Assembly (NCBI GenBank): GCA_040377825.1
Contig: JBEINZ010000161.1
Location: forward strand, 1-7,576
DNA length: 7,576 bases
Direction of reading: 5' to 3'
Source of the DNA: JBEINZ01 sp040377825
GTDB taxonomy: Bacteria; Pseudomonadota; Alphaproteobacteria; Rhizobiales; Ancalomicrobiaceae
In this document: positions 1 to 6,034 of the stretch, in pieces
Numbering within the stretch: position 1 is the first letter of the stretch
Layout of the letters: every line of letters starts with the position of its first letter
Translations under genes and position numbers: made by a program
Notes under the pieces: generated by a model
Database searches by the model: none
Seen by the model: only the letters and a program-made list of their open reading frames with translations
What the model was told of the DNA's origin: nothing

Positions 1-1028
1 AGGATCGCGAAGACGCGCGACGCGGCGATAGTGCCTTCCAGGAGCTGATTGTGCAGGGCCGCGAGGCTCTTGACCGGCTGATAGACGAGCATGGCGGCGG
101 TCACGAAGCCCATGAAGTGGCCGAGCGTCAAGGTGCCGTGCAGCCCCTGCCAGCCGCCATAGAAGATCGCCGCCGCAATCGCGACACCGCCGAGCGCCTC
201 GGTAATTGGACCCGATGCCGCGCGGGTGCGCACCGTATCCATCATGTGGCGCAGCGTCCGGTCGATGATGCCGCGCGCGCGCAAGGTCTCATGGTTTTCG
301 CGGTGATAGGCCTTCACCACGCGGATCGACTTCAGCGTCTCCGAGACGATCGTGCCGAGCGCCCCGACCTCGTGAAGCGTCGAACTGACCGATTGCCTGG
401 CGCGCCCACGCTGCAGTTTCAGAAGCCACCCGCCGACCGGGAGCGCCGAAAGCACGATGAGCGCGAGGACCCAGTCCATCGCGATCATGCCGGCGGCAAG
501 AAAGAGGACCTGTAGCGAATTCTGCACGATCGCGGTCATGCTTTGCGTCGCGGCCGAATTCACCACGTTCACGTCGTTCATGAAGACCGAGACGAAGCGG
601 CCCGAATGGGTCGCCTGCAGCCAGCCGACATCGGCAAAGGCGAGCTTTTCAAACAGTTGACCGCGCAGATCAGCAACGATCCGATTTGAAAGATAACCTT
701 GCGCCACGCGCGCGAAATACTCGGCCGCCGAGCGCGTCACCATCACAAGAATGATCAGTGGCGGCAGCGCATAAAGGTAGGCTTGATTCTTGTTGATGAA
801 GATCTGGTCGGCGGCATCGCGCATCATGAAAGGCAGCGCGCCAGTCGCGGCAGCCGCGAAGACCATGGCGAGGATCGTAAGGGAAACCAGTTTCCATCGT
901 GGAATGACGTGGTCGCGCAGGATGCGCCGCAGAATTTTCAACGTCGAATGGTTCCGCTCATCGAGCGGCCCGTCCTCCAGGTCCTTCGATCGGACAAAGG
1001 TCCGGTCGTCGAAAAATATGGGACTCAT
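1..1028 (-). CDS. ABC exporter, transmembrane half (MsbA-like), cut by left edge
   Basis: Partial gene: 342 codons are present from ATG at 1028 and the frame stays open to the window edge. The visible part is the transmembrane domain of a fused membrane/ATPase exporter of the MsbA/LipA-export type. Hydrophobic segments lie near residues 46-68, 86-103, 162-183, 184-203, 276-295 and 300-320. Residues about 225-245 (GTIVSETLKSIRVVKAYHRE) form the cytoplasmic coupling-helix stretch typical of this family. The ATPase domain with Walker A and B would lie beyond the edge and is not seen. The start is supported by AAGGA at 1041-1045, followed by a 12-nt gap. The protein probably works as an inner-membrane homodimer. 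Lipid A or another lipid is a plausible substrate from family resemblance, but the visible half does not determine specificity. It follows the DUF4170 gene on the same strand after 206 nt. Confidence 0.9.
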   Translation of the reverse strand, partial: MSPIFFDDRTFVRSKDLEDGPLDERNHSTLKILRRILRDHVIPRWKLVSLTILAMVFAAAATGALPFMMRDAADQIFINKNQAYLYALPPLIILVMVTRSAAEYFARVAQGYLSNRIVADLRGQLFEKLAFADVGWLQATHSGRFVSVFMNDVNVVNSAATQSMTAIVQNSLQVLFLAAGMIAMDWVLALIVLSALPVGGWLLKLQRGRARQSVSSTLHEVGALGTIVSETLKSIRVVKAYHRENHETLRARGIIDRTLRHMMDTVRTRAASGPITEALGGVAIAAAIFYGGWQGLHGTLTLGHFMGFVTAAMLVYQPVKSLAALHNQLLEGTIAASRVFAI

Positions 1029-1040
1029 GGGCGGACCGGA

Positions 1041-1045
1041 TCCTT
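1041..1045 (-). promoter_or_regulatory. Ribosome binding site for the ABC exporter
   Basis: AAGGA on the minus strand, 12 nt before the ATG at 1028. The spacing is slightly long, but no nearer in-frame start with a better site is present. Confidence 0.5.
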
Positions 1046-1198
1046 GGCGCTCAAATGTGGGCTTCCCCAAATCGGAAGTGAAACAAGCTCCAAGACCGCG
1101 ATGAAACGCGGCGGAAATAGGTTTTCCGGCCACCGCGGACAAAACAGCGGCCGACTCGCTGCGCGCCAATAAAGCCGCCCAGAATGAGCCCCTATCTA

Positions 1199-1218
1199 AC
1201 GAGCTTCGCCCGGCTCGT
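1199..1218 (-). terminator. Hairpin after the DUF4170 gene, possible weak terminator
   Basis: Six-base perfect inverted repeat ACGAGC/GCTCGT with an 8-nt loop, 16 nt past the DUF4170 stop codon. There is no run of T after it, so intrinsic termination is doubtful; it could instead stabilise the upstream mRNA end or partly limit read-through into the exporter gene. Confidence 0.25.
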
Positions 1219-1234
1219 CGATATCCCTATTGTT

Positions 1235-1477
1235 TCATGATGAAGTCGTGTCGGGGTCTAGAAGTCTATGCAGGTGCACGACGAAGTAGCGCATGTGCGC
1301 ATTATCGACGGTGGACTGTGCCTTTACCTTCCAGGCTGTGTGCGCCGATTTATAGTCTGGAAAGATGCCAACGATATCGAGCCCTTCGAGATCCTTGAAC
1401 TCGACACCGTCAAGCGACTGAATTTCACCGCCGAAAACGAGGTGCAAAAGTTGCTTCTTATGGGTCTCTGTCTGCAT
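1235..1477 (-). CDS. DUF4170 family small protein
   Basis: Eighty-residue protein of unknown function. It resembles DUF4170, a short single-domain family found mainly in alphaproteobacteria, through the opening HLVFGGE, the central stretch DLEGLDIVGIFPDYKSAHTAWKVKAQ and the ending MRYFVVHLHRLLDP. No signal peptide or membrane segment is seen, so it is probably cytoplasmic. The reading frame stays open further upstream to 1579, but that extension runs into the cysQ gene. The ATG at 1477 has AAGGA at 1485-1489 with a 7-nt gap and gives the usual family length. It starts 34 nt after the cysQ stop, so it is probably cotranscribed with cysQ and pmbA. No biochemical role can be assigned; the neighbours point only loosely to phosphatase or envelope functions. 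Confidence 0.88.
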   Translation of the reverse strand: MQTETHKKQLLHLVFGGEIQSLDGVEFKDLEGLDIVGIFPDYKSAHTAWKVKAQSTVDNAHMRYFVVHLHRLLDPDTTSS

Positions 1478-1484
1478 GGCGAGA

Positions 1485-1489
1485 TCCTT
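1485..1489 (-). promoter_or_regulatory. Ribosome binding site that sets the DUF4170 start
   Basis: AAGGA on the minus strand, 7 nt before the ATG at 1477. It favours the 80-residue product over the 114-residue open frame that overlaps cysQ. Confidence 0.75.
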
Positions 1490-1511
1490 GTTCGATCGTG
1501 CAAGGGAAGCG

Positions 1512-2372
1512 TCAGCGGGGCGGGGTTCGGCTGGCCTCGCGGATTTCTTCCGCGAGCAGCAAAAGCGCTTCAACGGCAATGCCGGGCGCGGCCGCGACGA
1601 GCGGCGGATGGCGCGGCACCGGCGCGTTGTAGGTCAGCCGATCGCCGGCGGCGTTCAACAGGCGACCGCCAGCTTCGTGCACCAACAGATCAGCCGCGGC
1701 AAGATCCCAGTCGTGAGCGCGGCCGGACGCAAAGGCAACATCGAGCCGGCCGTCGGCGACATAGGCCATGCGAAGCGCAAGCGACGGCACGAAGGGGTGC
1801 ATCGTCCAACTCCGCTCGGACCCAAGGCGATCGAACATGCGTTTCGGCCCCGAAACGACCGCGCCGCCGATTTGAGCGCGCGTGCTCGCGGATAGACGCG
1901 TCGCGCCCCGCCAAGCGCCCACGCCGAGCGCCGCGACCATCAGATCGTCGATGGCGGGCTGATAGAGGGCGGCGGCCACCGGCCGACCGTTTTCCACCAC
2001 GGCCACGGAAACCGACCAAACCTCGCTTCCGGCGATGAAGGCGCGCGTCCCATCGATCGGGTCAACCACGAAAATGCGCTCGCGCTCGAGCCGATCCGGG
2101 CTATCGGCGGTCTCCTCCGAGAGCCAGCCGTATTGAGGCCTCGCGCTCAGAAGCCTCGCCCTGAGCAGCCGATCGGCGGCGATATCGGCCTCGCTGACGG
2201 GCGAATCACCGGGCTTCATCCAAACCCGCGGATCACGCCGAAAGTAGCCCATGGCGGTCGCGCCAGCTTCCAGCGCGGCGGATGCCAACATCGACGCATC
2301 GGGTCCGAGTTCGGCTATCGCGCCGGCCAAGCGCTCTTGCGACGCATCGCTGGAAATATCAGCGTCCAGCAA
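1512..2372 (-). CDS. cysQ: 3'(2'),5'-bisphosphate nucleotidase CysQ-like (inositol monophosphatase superfamily)
   Basis: Predicted Mg-dependent phosphatase that would convert 3'-phosphoadenosine 5'-phosphate to AMP, clearing a by-product of sulfate assimilation. The 286 residues carry the superfamily signatures: EE at 86-87, the metal-binding DPIDGT at 104-109 followed by FIAG, and WD at 222-223 in HDWDLAAADLLVHEAGG. SPVSEADIAADRLL at 57-70 is the usual N-terminal stretch. The most upstream start is TTG at 2372, with GAGGG at 2381-2385 and an 8-nt gap; it overlaps the end of pmbA by 14 nt. A shorter form from ATG at 2291 (residue 28) lacks a good ribosome site but would be closer to the usual family length of about 260. 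The family also includes inositol monophosphatases and histidinol-phosphate phosphatases, so the exact substrate is inferred. The genes pmbA, cysQ and DUF4170 form a tight cluster. Confidence 0.88.
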   Translation of the reverse strand: MLDADISSDASQERLAGAIAELGPDASMLASAALEAGATAMGYFRRDPRVWMKPGDSPVSEADIAADRLLRARLLSARPQYGWLSEETADSPDRLERERIFVVDPIDGTRAFIAGSEVWSVSVAVVENGRPVAAALYQPAIDDLMVAALGVGAWRGATRLSASTRAQIGGAVVSGPKRMFDRLGSERSWTMHPFVPSLALRMAYVADGRLDVAFASGRAHDWDLAAADLLVHEAGGRLLNAAGDRLTYNAPVPRHPPLVAAAPGIAVEALLLLAEEIREASRTPPR

Positions 2373-3726
2373 TCGTAAGGCCCTCGATCATGACGGTGGG
2401 CGCGGTCAGCGAGAAGCGGAACTCGAGGTCGTTGGCGGGCACGAGGTTCCGATACATCGTCTTCAGGTTCCCGGCGACGGTGATCTCGCTGACGGGATAG
2501 GTCAGTTCGCCATTCTCGATCCAGAAGCCAGAGGCGCCGCGCGAATAGTCACCGGTTACGCCGTTCACGCCGGACCCGATCATGTCGGTGATGAAGAGCC
2601 CGCGCTTGACCGAGCGGATCAGGTCCTCGGGGGTCTGTTCTCCAGCCATCATGGTCAAGTTGGTCGAACCCGGCGACGGCGTGCCGGTGCCGCGGCTCGC
2701 GCGGCCGTTGGTCGTCAGTCCCAATTCGCGCGCCGTGGCGGTATCGAGAAACCAGTGTCGCAAAATGCCGTCGTCGATGACGGCAAGCGGCGCGCCGACC
2801 ACGCCTTCGCCGTCGAACGGCCGCGAGCCGAGGCCGCGCGGCCGCGCCGGATCGTCGACGATCCGGATGCCCGGCGCAAACAGGCGTTCGCCCATGAGAT
2901 CCTTCAGGAACGACGTCTTGCGCGCGATCGCCGCGCCGTTAATCGCGCTCGAGAGGTGGCCGAGCAGGCCCGAGGCGGCGCGCCGATCATAGACGACCGG
3001 CACCGGCCCGGTTTCCGCCTTGCGCGGCTTGAGACGCCGAACGGCCCGCTCGGCCGCGCGCGTGCCGACCGTTTCGGCCGGATCGAGATCGCCGCGATGA
3101 TTGCGCATGGAGGATTCCCAGTCCCGCTCCATGCCTGTGCCCTCCCCGGCGATCGCCGTGACGGACAGCGAATGGCGCGAGGCAAGCCACGCCCCGGTAA
3201 AGCCATGCGATGTCACCAGGACCAGCCCGCCGAGCGACCAGGAGGCGGACGCGCCGCCAGAATTGGTGACGCCGGACACGGCGCGCGCGGCGTCCTCCGC
3301 GGCGAGCGCGAGCGATGTGAGGTCGCCGGCACTCGGGGTGGAGTGGTCCAAAAGATCGAGTTCCGGGAAGGACCGCGCCAGCCGATCGGCCTCCGCGAGA
3401 CCGGCATGGGGATCCTCCGGCGCGGCCTTGGCCATGGCAACCGCGCGGGCGGCGAGCGAAGCCACGTCGCCAAGGGCATTGGCCGAGACGCTGGCGGTGC
3501 GCCGGCCGACGAAAACGCGTAAGCCGAAATCGTCGCTCTCGGAGCGTTCGCTCTCCTCGACCTTGCCGAGGCGGACATCCACGCCCAGCGCCATGCCCCT
3601 TACCGCAACCGCATCCGCCGCATCGGCTCCCGCGCGCAGCGCGGCGTCGACAAGGCGCGCCGCCTGATCCTGGAGCGCGGACTGATCGAGCACGCTCGAC
3701 ATGGCTGGGGTCATCGTTGGGGGCAT
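2359..3726 (-). CDS. pmbA: PmbA/TldE metallopeptidase-partner protein
   Basis: A 455-residue member of the TldD/PmbA family, whose E. coli TldD-TldE heterodimer trims the leader of microcin B17 and helps degrade the antitoxin CcdA. It is the PmbA/TldE type: no HExxxH metal site is present (that belongs to TldD), and the C-terminal part matches PmbA through GSTNLTMMAGEQ at 343-354, GLFITDMIGSGVNGVTGDYS at 366-385 and GASGFWIENGELTYPVSEIT at 387-406. The N-terminal region (RLGKVEESERSESDDFGLRVF, 43-63) is also typical. E. coli PmbA is about 450 residues. The frame is open to 3795, but ATG at 3726 has GAGG at 3735-3738 with an 8-nt gap and is preferred. A tldD partner is not in the window. The usual substrate in organisms without microcins is not known. 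It is the first gene of the cluster with cysQ and DUF4170. Confidence 0.93.
   Translation of the reverse strand: MPPTMTPAMSSVLDQSALQDQAARLVDAALRAGADAADAVAVRGMALGVDVRLGKVEESERSESDDFGLRVFVGRRTASVSANALGDVASLAARAVAMAKAAPEDPHAGLAEADRLARSFPELDLLDHSTPSAGDLTSLALAAEDAARAVSGVTNSGGASASWSLGGLVLVTSHGFTGAWLASRHSLSVTAIAGEGTGMERDWESSMRNHRGDLDPAETVGTRAAERAVRRLKPRKAETGPVPVVYDRRAASGLLGHLSSAINGAAIARKTSFLKDLMGERLFAPGIRIVDDPARPRGLGSRPFDGEGVVGAPLAVIDDGILRHWFLDTATARELGLTTNGRASRGTGTPSPGSTNLTMMAGEQTPEDLIRSVKRGLFITDMIGSGVNGVTGDYSRGASGFWIENGELTYPVSEITVAGNLKTMYRNLVPANDLEFRFSLTAPTVMIEGLTIAGR
2381..2385 (-). promoter_or_regulatory. Ribosome binding site supporting the TTG start of cysQ
   Basis: GAGGG lies inside the last codons of pmbA, 8 nt before TTG at 2372. 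The arrangement suggests translational coupling of cysQ to pmbA. Confidence 0.5.
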
Positions 3727-3734
3727 GGCTTGGA

Positions 3735-3738
3735 CCTC
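3735..3738 (-). promoter_or_regulatory. Ribosome binding site that sets the pmbA start
   Basis: GAGG on the minus strand, 8 nt before ATG at 3726. The in-frame ATGs at 3795, 3714 and 3702 lack an equally good site. Confidence 0.6.
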
Positions 3739-3795
3739 GCGGCGCCTCAGGGGTGACCCCGATCTAAGCGGCCGCGCCGGTCCAAACAAGGGCAC

Positions 3796-3813
3796 GGCGG
3801 CGATTGCGCCGCC
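3796..3813 (-). promoter_or_regulatory. GC hairpin in the probable pmbA leader
   Basis: Perfect 7-base inverted repeat GGCGGCG/CGCCGCC around the 4-base loop ATTG. It sits 70 nt upstream of the pmbA ATG, between the candidate promoter and the gene, so it would be part of the 5' untranslated mRNA if that promoter is used. No T run follows on the minus strand, so it is not an obvious attenuator. It may simply affect mRNA stability. Confidence 0.35.
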
Positions 3814-3839
3814 TCGGACAGATTACGAAAAACCGTGAG

Positions 3840-3869
3840 ATTCTAGTAATCCCAGTCACAGACTGGTAA
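3840..3869 (-). promoter_or_regulatory. Candidate sigma-70-type promoter for pmbA
   Basis: On the minus strand, TTACCA (3869-3864) and TAGAAT (3845-3840) are separated by 18 nt. They match the consensus -35 and -10 boxes at 4 and 5 of 6 positions. Transcription would start near 3833 and give a leader of roughly 107 nt. The perfect palindrome at 3852-3866 lies in the spacer and touches the -35 box. Assigned from consensus matching alone, in a region AT-rich compared with its flanks. Confidence 0.35.
3852..3866. repeat. Perfect palindrome CCAGTC-ACA-GACTGG, possible operator
   Basis: Six-base arms around a 3-base centre in the divergent pmbA/DUF6101 spacer. A third copy of the half-site (ACCAGT) lies at 3895-3900. 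Another inverted pair, GATTAC at 3821-3826 and GTAATC at 3846-3851, ends immediately beside it. Position on the candidate pmbA promoter suggests a repressor site, but no regulator is identified. Confidence 0.4.
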
Positions 3870-3965
3870 CCCTGAATAAAGTCAACGCGGTTTAACCAGT
3901 TTTCTTAAGCTGAAGCTCAAAACACTTAAGTAACGTTGTCTCATCGATTGCCAATAAGCAAAGAT

Positions 3966-3969
3966 GAGG
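3966..3969 (+). promoter_or_regulatory. Ribosome binding site favouring the GTG start of the DUF6101 gene
   Basis: GAGG 5 nt before GTG at 3975. The upstream TTG codons at 3936 and 3948 have no comparable site. Confidence 0.45.
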
Positions 3970-3974
3970 CACAC

Positions 3975-4658
3975 GTGCAATTATCCGAACGGGGTTCCTC
4001 AAGGCTATCGTCAAACGCAGCCGCTTTGCGCGCGGACTTGTCTCGTGGCCCCTCGACCGCTGTGCGGCTCGACCCGCACGCCCTGCCGCACCGCTTCAAA
4101 TTCAACACCGGCCTGCCCGGCGACGCCTCGGAGGCCGCCTGCATGCTCGATCGCGGCATGGCGTATGTTTGCCGCCGCCTGCCGTCGGGCCTCCCGCTCG
4201 CCATGCGCATGGCCACTTCCGCCTTCGAGGGCGTTGCCGTGCGTTTCACCGGCGGCGACGCACCCGGCGAAATCCGGATCGTGCTCGAGCTGCTGCATCG
4301 CGATCCCTACCTCTCGCTGCCGCTTGCCATGGCCGACACGATGGACGACATGGTCGCGGACTGGCGCGCTTGGTCGAAGATCCTGTCGCTGCCCCTTCTC
4401 ATCGTGGAAGTCGACGGAACCATCACCCCTGTCGAAACCCGGCTCGGCGCGCTGACCGTGAAGCCGATACGCCCGCGCCGTCGGCGTCCAGTCGTCGGCC
4501 GCCAGCGCCCCCGTTTCCTTGCCCGCCGCCAGATGGGCAACGTCACGGCCGCGCCGGTGATCATCACGGGCCGCGAAATCACCGCCTGGAACGACGAGAG
4601 CGACATGGACCTGTTCGAGATCGAGAGCCCGCCGACGCCCGCTCGGGCGGTATTCTAA
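3975..4658 (+). CDS. DUF6101 family protein of unknown function
   Basis: A 227-residue protein resembling the alphaproteobacterial DUF6101 family. Shared features as I recall them are an early RLDPHALPHRF (31-41), a central AFEGVAVRF (73-81), IVLELLHRDPYLSLPL (92-107), the stretch DMVADWRAWSKILSLPLLIVEVDGT with its W residues (115-139), a very basic RPRRRRPVVGRQRPRFLARR (156-175), and GREITAW (189-195). The C-terminal tail is acidic (NDESDMDLFEIESP). No signal peptide or clear membrane segment is seen. The frame opens at TTG 3936, but GTG at 3975 has GAGG at 3966-3969 with a 5-nt gap and is preferred; the first residues are poorly conserved in character, so the exact start is uncertain. The gene is divergent from pmbA and convergent with ubiA, so it appears to be a single-gene unit. 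The basic patch could bind nucleic acid or a membrane surface; that is only inference. Confidence 0.8.
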   Translation: MQLSERGSSRLSSNAAALRADLSRGPSTAVRLDPHALPHRFKFNTGLPGDASEAACMLDRGMAYVCRRLPSGLPLAMRMATSAFEGVAVRFTGGDAPGEIRIVLELLHRDPYLSLPLAMADTMDDMVADWRAWSKILSLPLLIVEVDGTITPVETRLGALTVKPIRPRRRRPVVGRQRPRFLARRQMGNVTAAPVIITGREITAWNDESDMDLFEIESPPTPARAVF

Positions 4659-4697
4659 GGGATTCATCCGCGAGAGGGATTTCCGTCGCTCACGGCG

Positions 4698-4794
4698 CAA
4701 GGTGTCAATCGACGCCAAACCCTCAAATCGATCGACCCCATCGCCTTATCACCTTGAGGGGAAGGGGCCGGAGTCGAGCATTCAGAGCCCCTCC
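4698..4794. terminator. Convergent spacer with nested inverted repeats, possible two-way terminator
   Basis: The spacer between DUF6101 (stop at 4658) and ubiA (stop at 4820) holds three inverted repeats: CAAGGTG 4698-4704 with CACCTTG 4750-4756; CCCTCAA 4720-4726 with TTGAGGG 4754-4760; and a GC-rich stem GGAAGGGGC 4760-4768 with GCCCCTCC 4787-4794 (one bulged base). The last one, on the minus strand, follows the ubiA stop by about 26 nt. None is followed by a T run, so classic intrinsic termination is unproven. Confidence 0.3.
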
Positions 4795-4819
4795 GCGTCC
4801 CGTCCTTCGCAGGGGAGGC

Positions 4820-5767
4820 CTAACTGTAGCTTTGCAACACCGCGTCCGCGACGAGGCCGGCGAACAACAGCCAGCCGGCATATTGGTTTGACCGGAACAC
4901 CGTGAGCGCACGCTCTGGATTATCCGGGTCGAGCGAGCGAACCTGCATCATCAAGTGCGCGGCGAATGCGGCGAGCCCGAGCGCCGCCGCGGCCCCTCCC
5001 CCGGCGAGATAAATCGACAGACCGAACGCGGCCACGGCGCCGGCATAAAACACCGCGACCCAAGTCCGCGCGCGCGGCCCAAAGAGCCGCGCGGTGGAGC
5101 GCACGCCGACGATCGCGTCGTCCTCCTTGTCCTGCATCGCGTAGATCGTGTCGTAGCCGACCGTCCACAGAACCGCGCCGACATAAAGCGCAAGCGGGGC
5201 CCCCGCGAGGCCGCCGAATGCCCCGGCCCAGCCCATGAGCGCGCCCCAGGAAAAGGCAAAACCCAGGACGACCTGCGGCCAGTCGGTGATCCGCTTCATG
5301 AACGGATAGATCGCGACGACCCCGAGCGAGGCGATGCCAAGGCCGATCGCGAAGGCGTTGAACTGGATCAGCACGATGAAGCCGATCAGCGACAGCGCGA
5401 CCATGAAGACCTTCGCGGTGGTGACGCTCAACTGACCCGATGGGATCGGCCTTGACCGCGTGCGCGCAACCGACGCGTCGATATCGCGGTCAACGATGTC
5501 GTTATAGGTACAACCCGCGCCGCGCATCACGATCGCGCCGACGAAAAACAGCAGGAGATGCCATGGATCCGGCCATGTCCTGCCCCCGGCGATGGCCGCG
5601 AGCGCCGTCGACCACCAGCACGGCCAGAGAAGAAGCCACCAGCCGATCGGCCGCTCCAGCCGCATCAACCGCGCATAGGGCTTCGCGGCCTCCGGCAATA
5701 TCCGCTCCGCCCAATGCCCCTTGACGGCATCGGCCACGGCGGAGGTGGGATCGGGACGGTTTATCAT
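4820..5767 (-). CDS. ubiA: 4-hydroxybenzoate polyprenyltransferase UbiA
   Basis: Integral membrane prenyltransferase that attaches the polyprenyl tail to 4-hydroxybenzoate, the first membrane step of ubiquinone synthesis. The 315 residues show the first aspartate motif NDIVDRDID at 89-97, followed by RTRSRPIPSGQLS (102-114), and the second one in YDTIYAMQDKEDD at 205-217; both bind the Mg-diphosphate of the prenyl donor. LERPIGWWLLLWPCWW (37-52) is the usual first membrane helix, and about eight hydrophobic segments follow. E. coli UbiA is about 290 residues; alphaproteobacterial ones tend to be slightly longer. The frame is open to 5917, but ATG at 5767 gives the expected length. Neither it nor ATG at 5791 has a clear ribosome site, so the start is uncertain by 8 residues. 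It is transcribed away from the regulator/cydA unit. Confidence 0.95.
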   Translation of the reverse strand: MINRPDPTSAVADAVKGHWAERILPEAAKPYARLMRLERPIGWWLLLWPCWWSTALAAIAGGRTWPDPWHLLLFFVGAIVMRGAGCTYNDIVDRDIDASVARTRSRPIPSGQLSVTTAKVFMVALSLIGFIVLIQFNAFAIGLGIASLGVVAIYPFMKRITDWPQVVLGFAFSWGALMGWAGAFGGLAGAPLALYVGAVLWTVGYDTIYAMQDKEDDAIVGVRSTARLFGPRARTWVAVFYAGAVAAFGLSIYLAGGGAAAALGLAAFAAHLMMQVRSLDPDNPERALTVFRSNQYAGWLLFAGLVADAVLQSYS

Positions 5768-5838
5768 GGCGATGGTCGTCGCAAGGAACATCCAGCCGGT
5801 CAAGGGTTGCGTGAGTGATCGCCGGGCTGGAACAGGTC

Positions 5839-5851
5839 GCCCAAGGTGGGC
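5839..5851. repeat. Short hairpin GCCCA-AGG-TGGGC upstream of ubiA
   Basis: Perfect 5-base arms with a 3-base loop in the divergent ubiA/regulator spacer (5768-6034). That spacer has no convincing gene; the open ubiA frame continues into it without a recognisable domain, and I found no confident promoter boxes for ubiA. Confidence 0.3.
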
Positions 5852-6007
5852 AGTCGCGGTCCCTGCCCTCCAATAAGGCTCGGTCAGAATCAGCGGCGCC
5901 GTCAGCCGTCGCGGCAAACTGTCCTAGAGGTAGGTCCGGGGTACGAATTCACCCGGGAGACCGAAGCCAACCCCTTGAATTATGGTCGCGTCGTGCTTTC
6001 TTAATTC

Positions 6008-6025
6008 CAGTATTTCCTGAAACTG
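6008..6025. promoter_or_regulatory. Imperfect palindrome just before the regulator gene, possible self-operator
   Basis: CAGTATTTC and GAAACTG face each other across CT and end 9 nt before the ATG at 6035; pairing needs two unmatched bases (TA) in the left arm. MarR-like regulators often bind palindromes near their own start, so this is a candidate self-regulatory site. Evidence is position and partial symmetry only. Confidence 0.25.
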
Positions 6026-6034
6026 CGAGAACCC

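Noticed and set aside
51..515. Plus-strand open frames at the left end (51-515, 457-660, 699-1172)
   Set aside because: They are opposite the ABC exporter, whose minus-strand frame is open across the whole stretch and shows membrane helices.
1478..1579. N-terminal extension of the DUF4170 protein to 114 residues
   Set aside because: The extension overlaps the cysQ coding region, exceeds the usual family size, and the inner ATG has a strong ribosome site.
2251..3522. Long plus-strand open frame of 423 codons opposite cysQ and pmbA
   Set aside because: It lies antisense to two well recognised genes, and its translation is arginine- and glycine-rich with no recognisable domain, as expected for a shadow frame in GC-rich DNA.
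3892..3909. Possible CtrA site TTAA-N-TTAA upstream of the DUF6101 gene
   Set aside because: The two TTAA elements are 9 nt apart; the CtrA consensus requires 7.
4011..4718. Minus-strand open frame of 235 codons opposite the DUF6101 gene
   Set aside because: The plus-strand product has family-like features, whereas this one is rich in A, R, H and G without a recognisable pattern.
5768..5917. N-terminal extension of UbiA to a TTG at 5917
   Set aside because: It would add 50 residues unlike the family, from a rare start codon without a ribosome site.
5975..6003. TTGAAT followed by TTCTTA as a promoter for the regulator gene
   Set aside because: The -35 box is reasonable but the -10 box matches poorly at 17 or 18 nt spacing, so I do not annotate it. 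No FNR-type TTGAT-N4-ATCAA site is present either.
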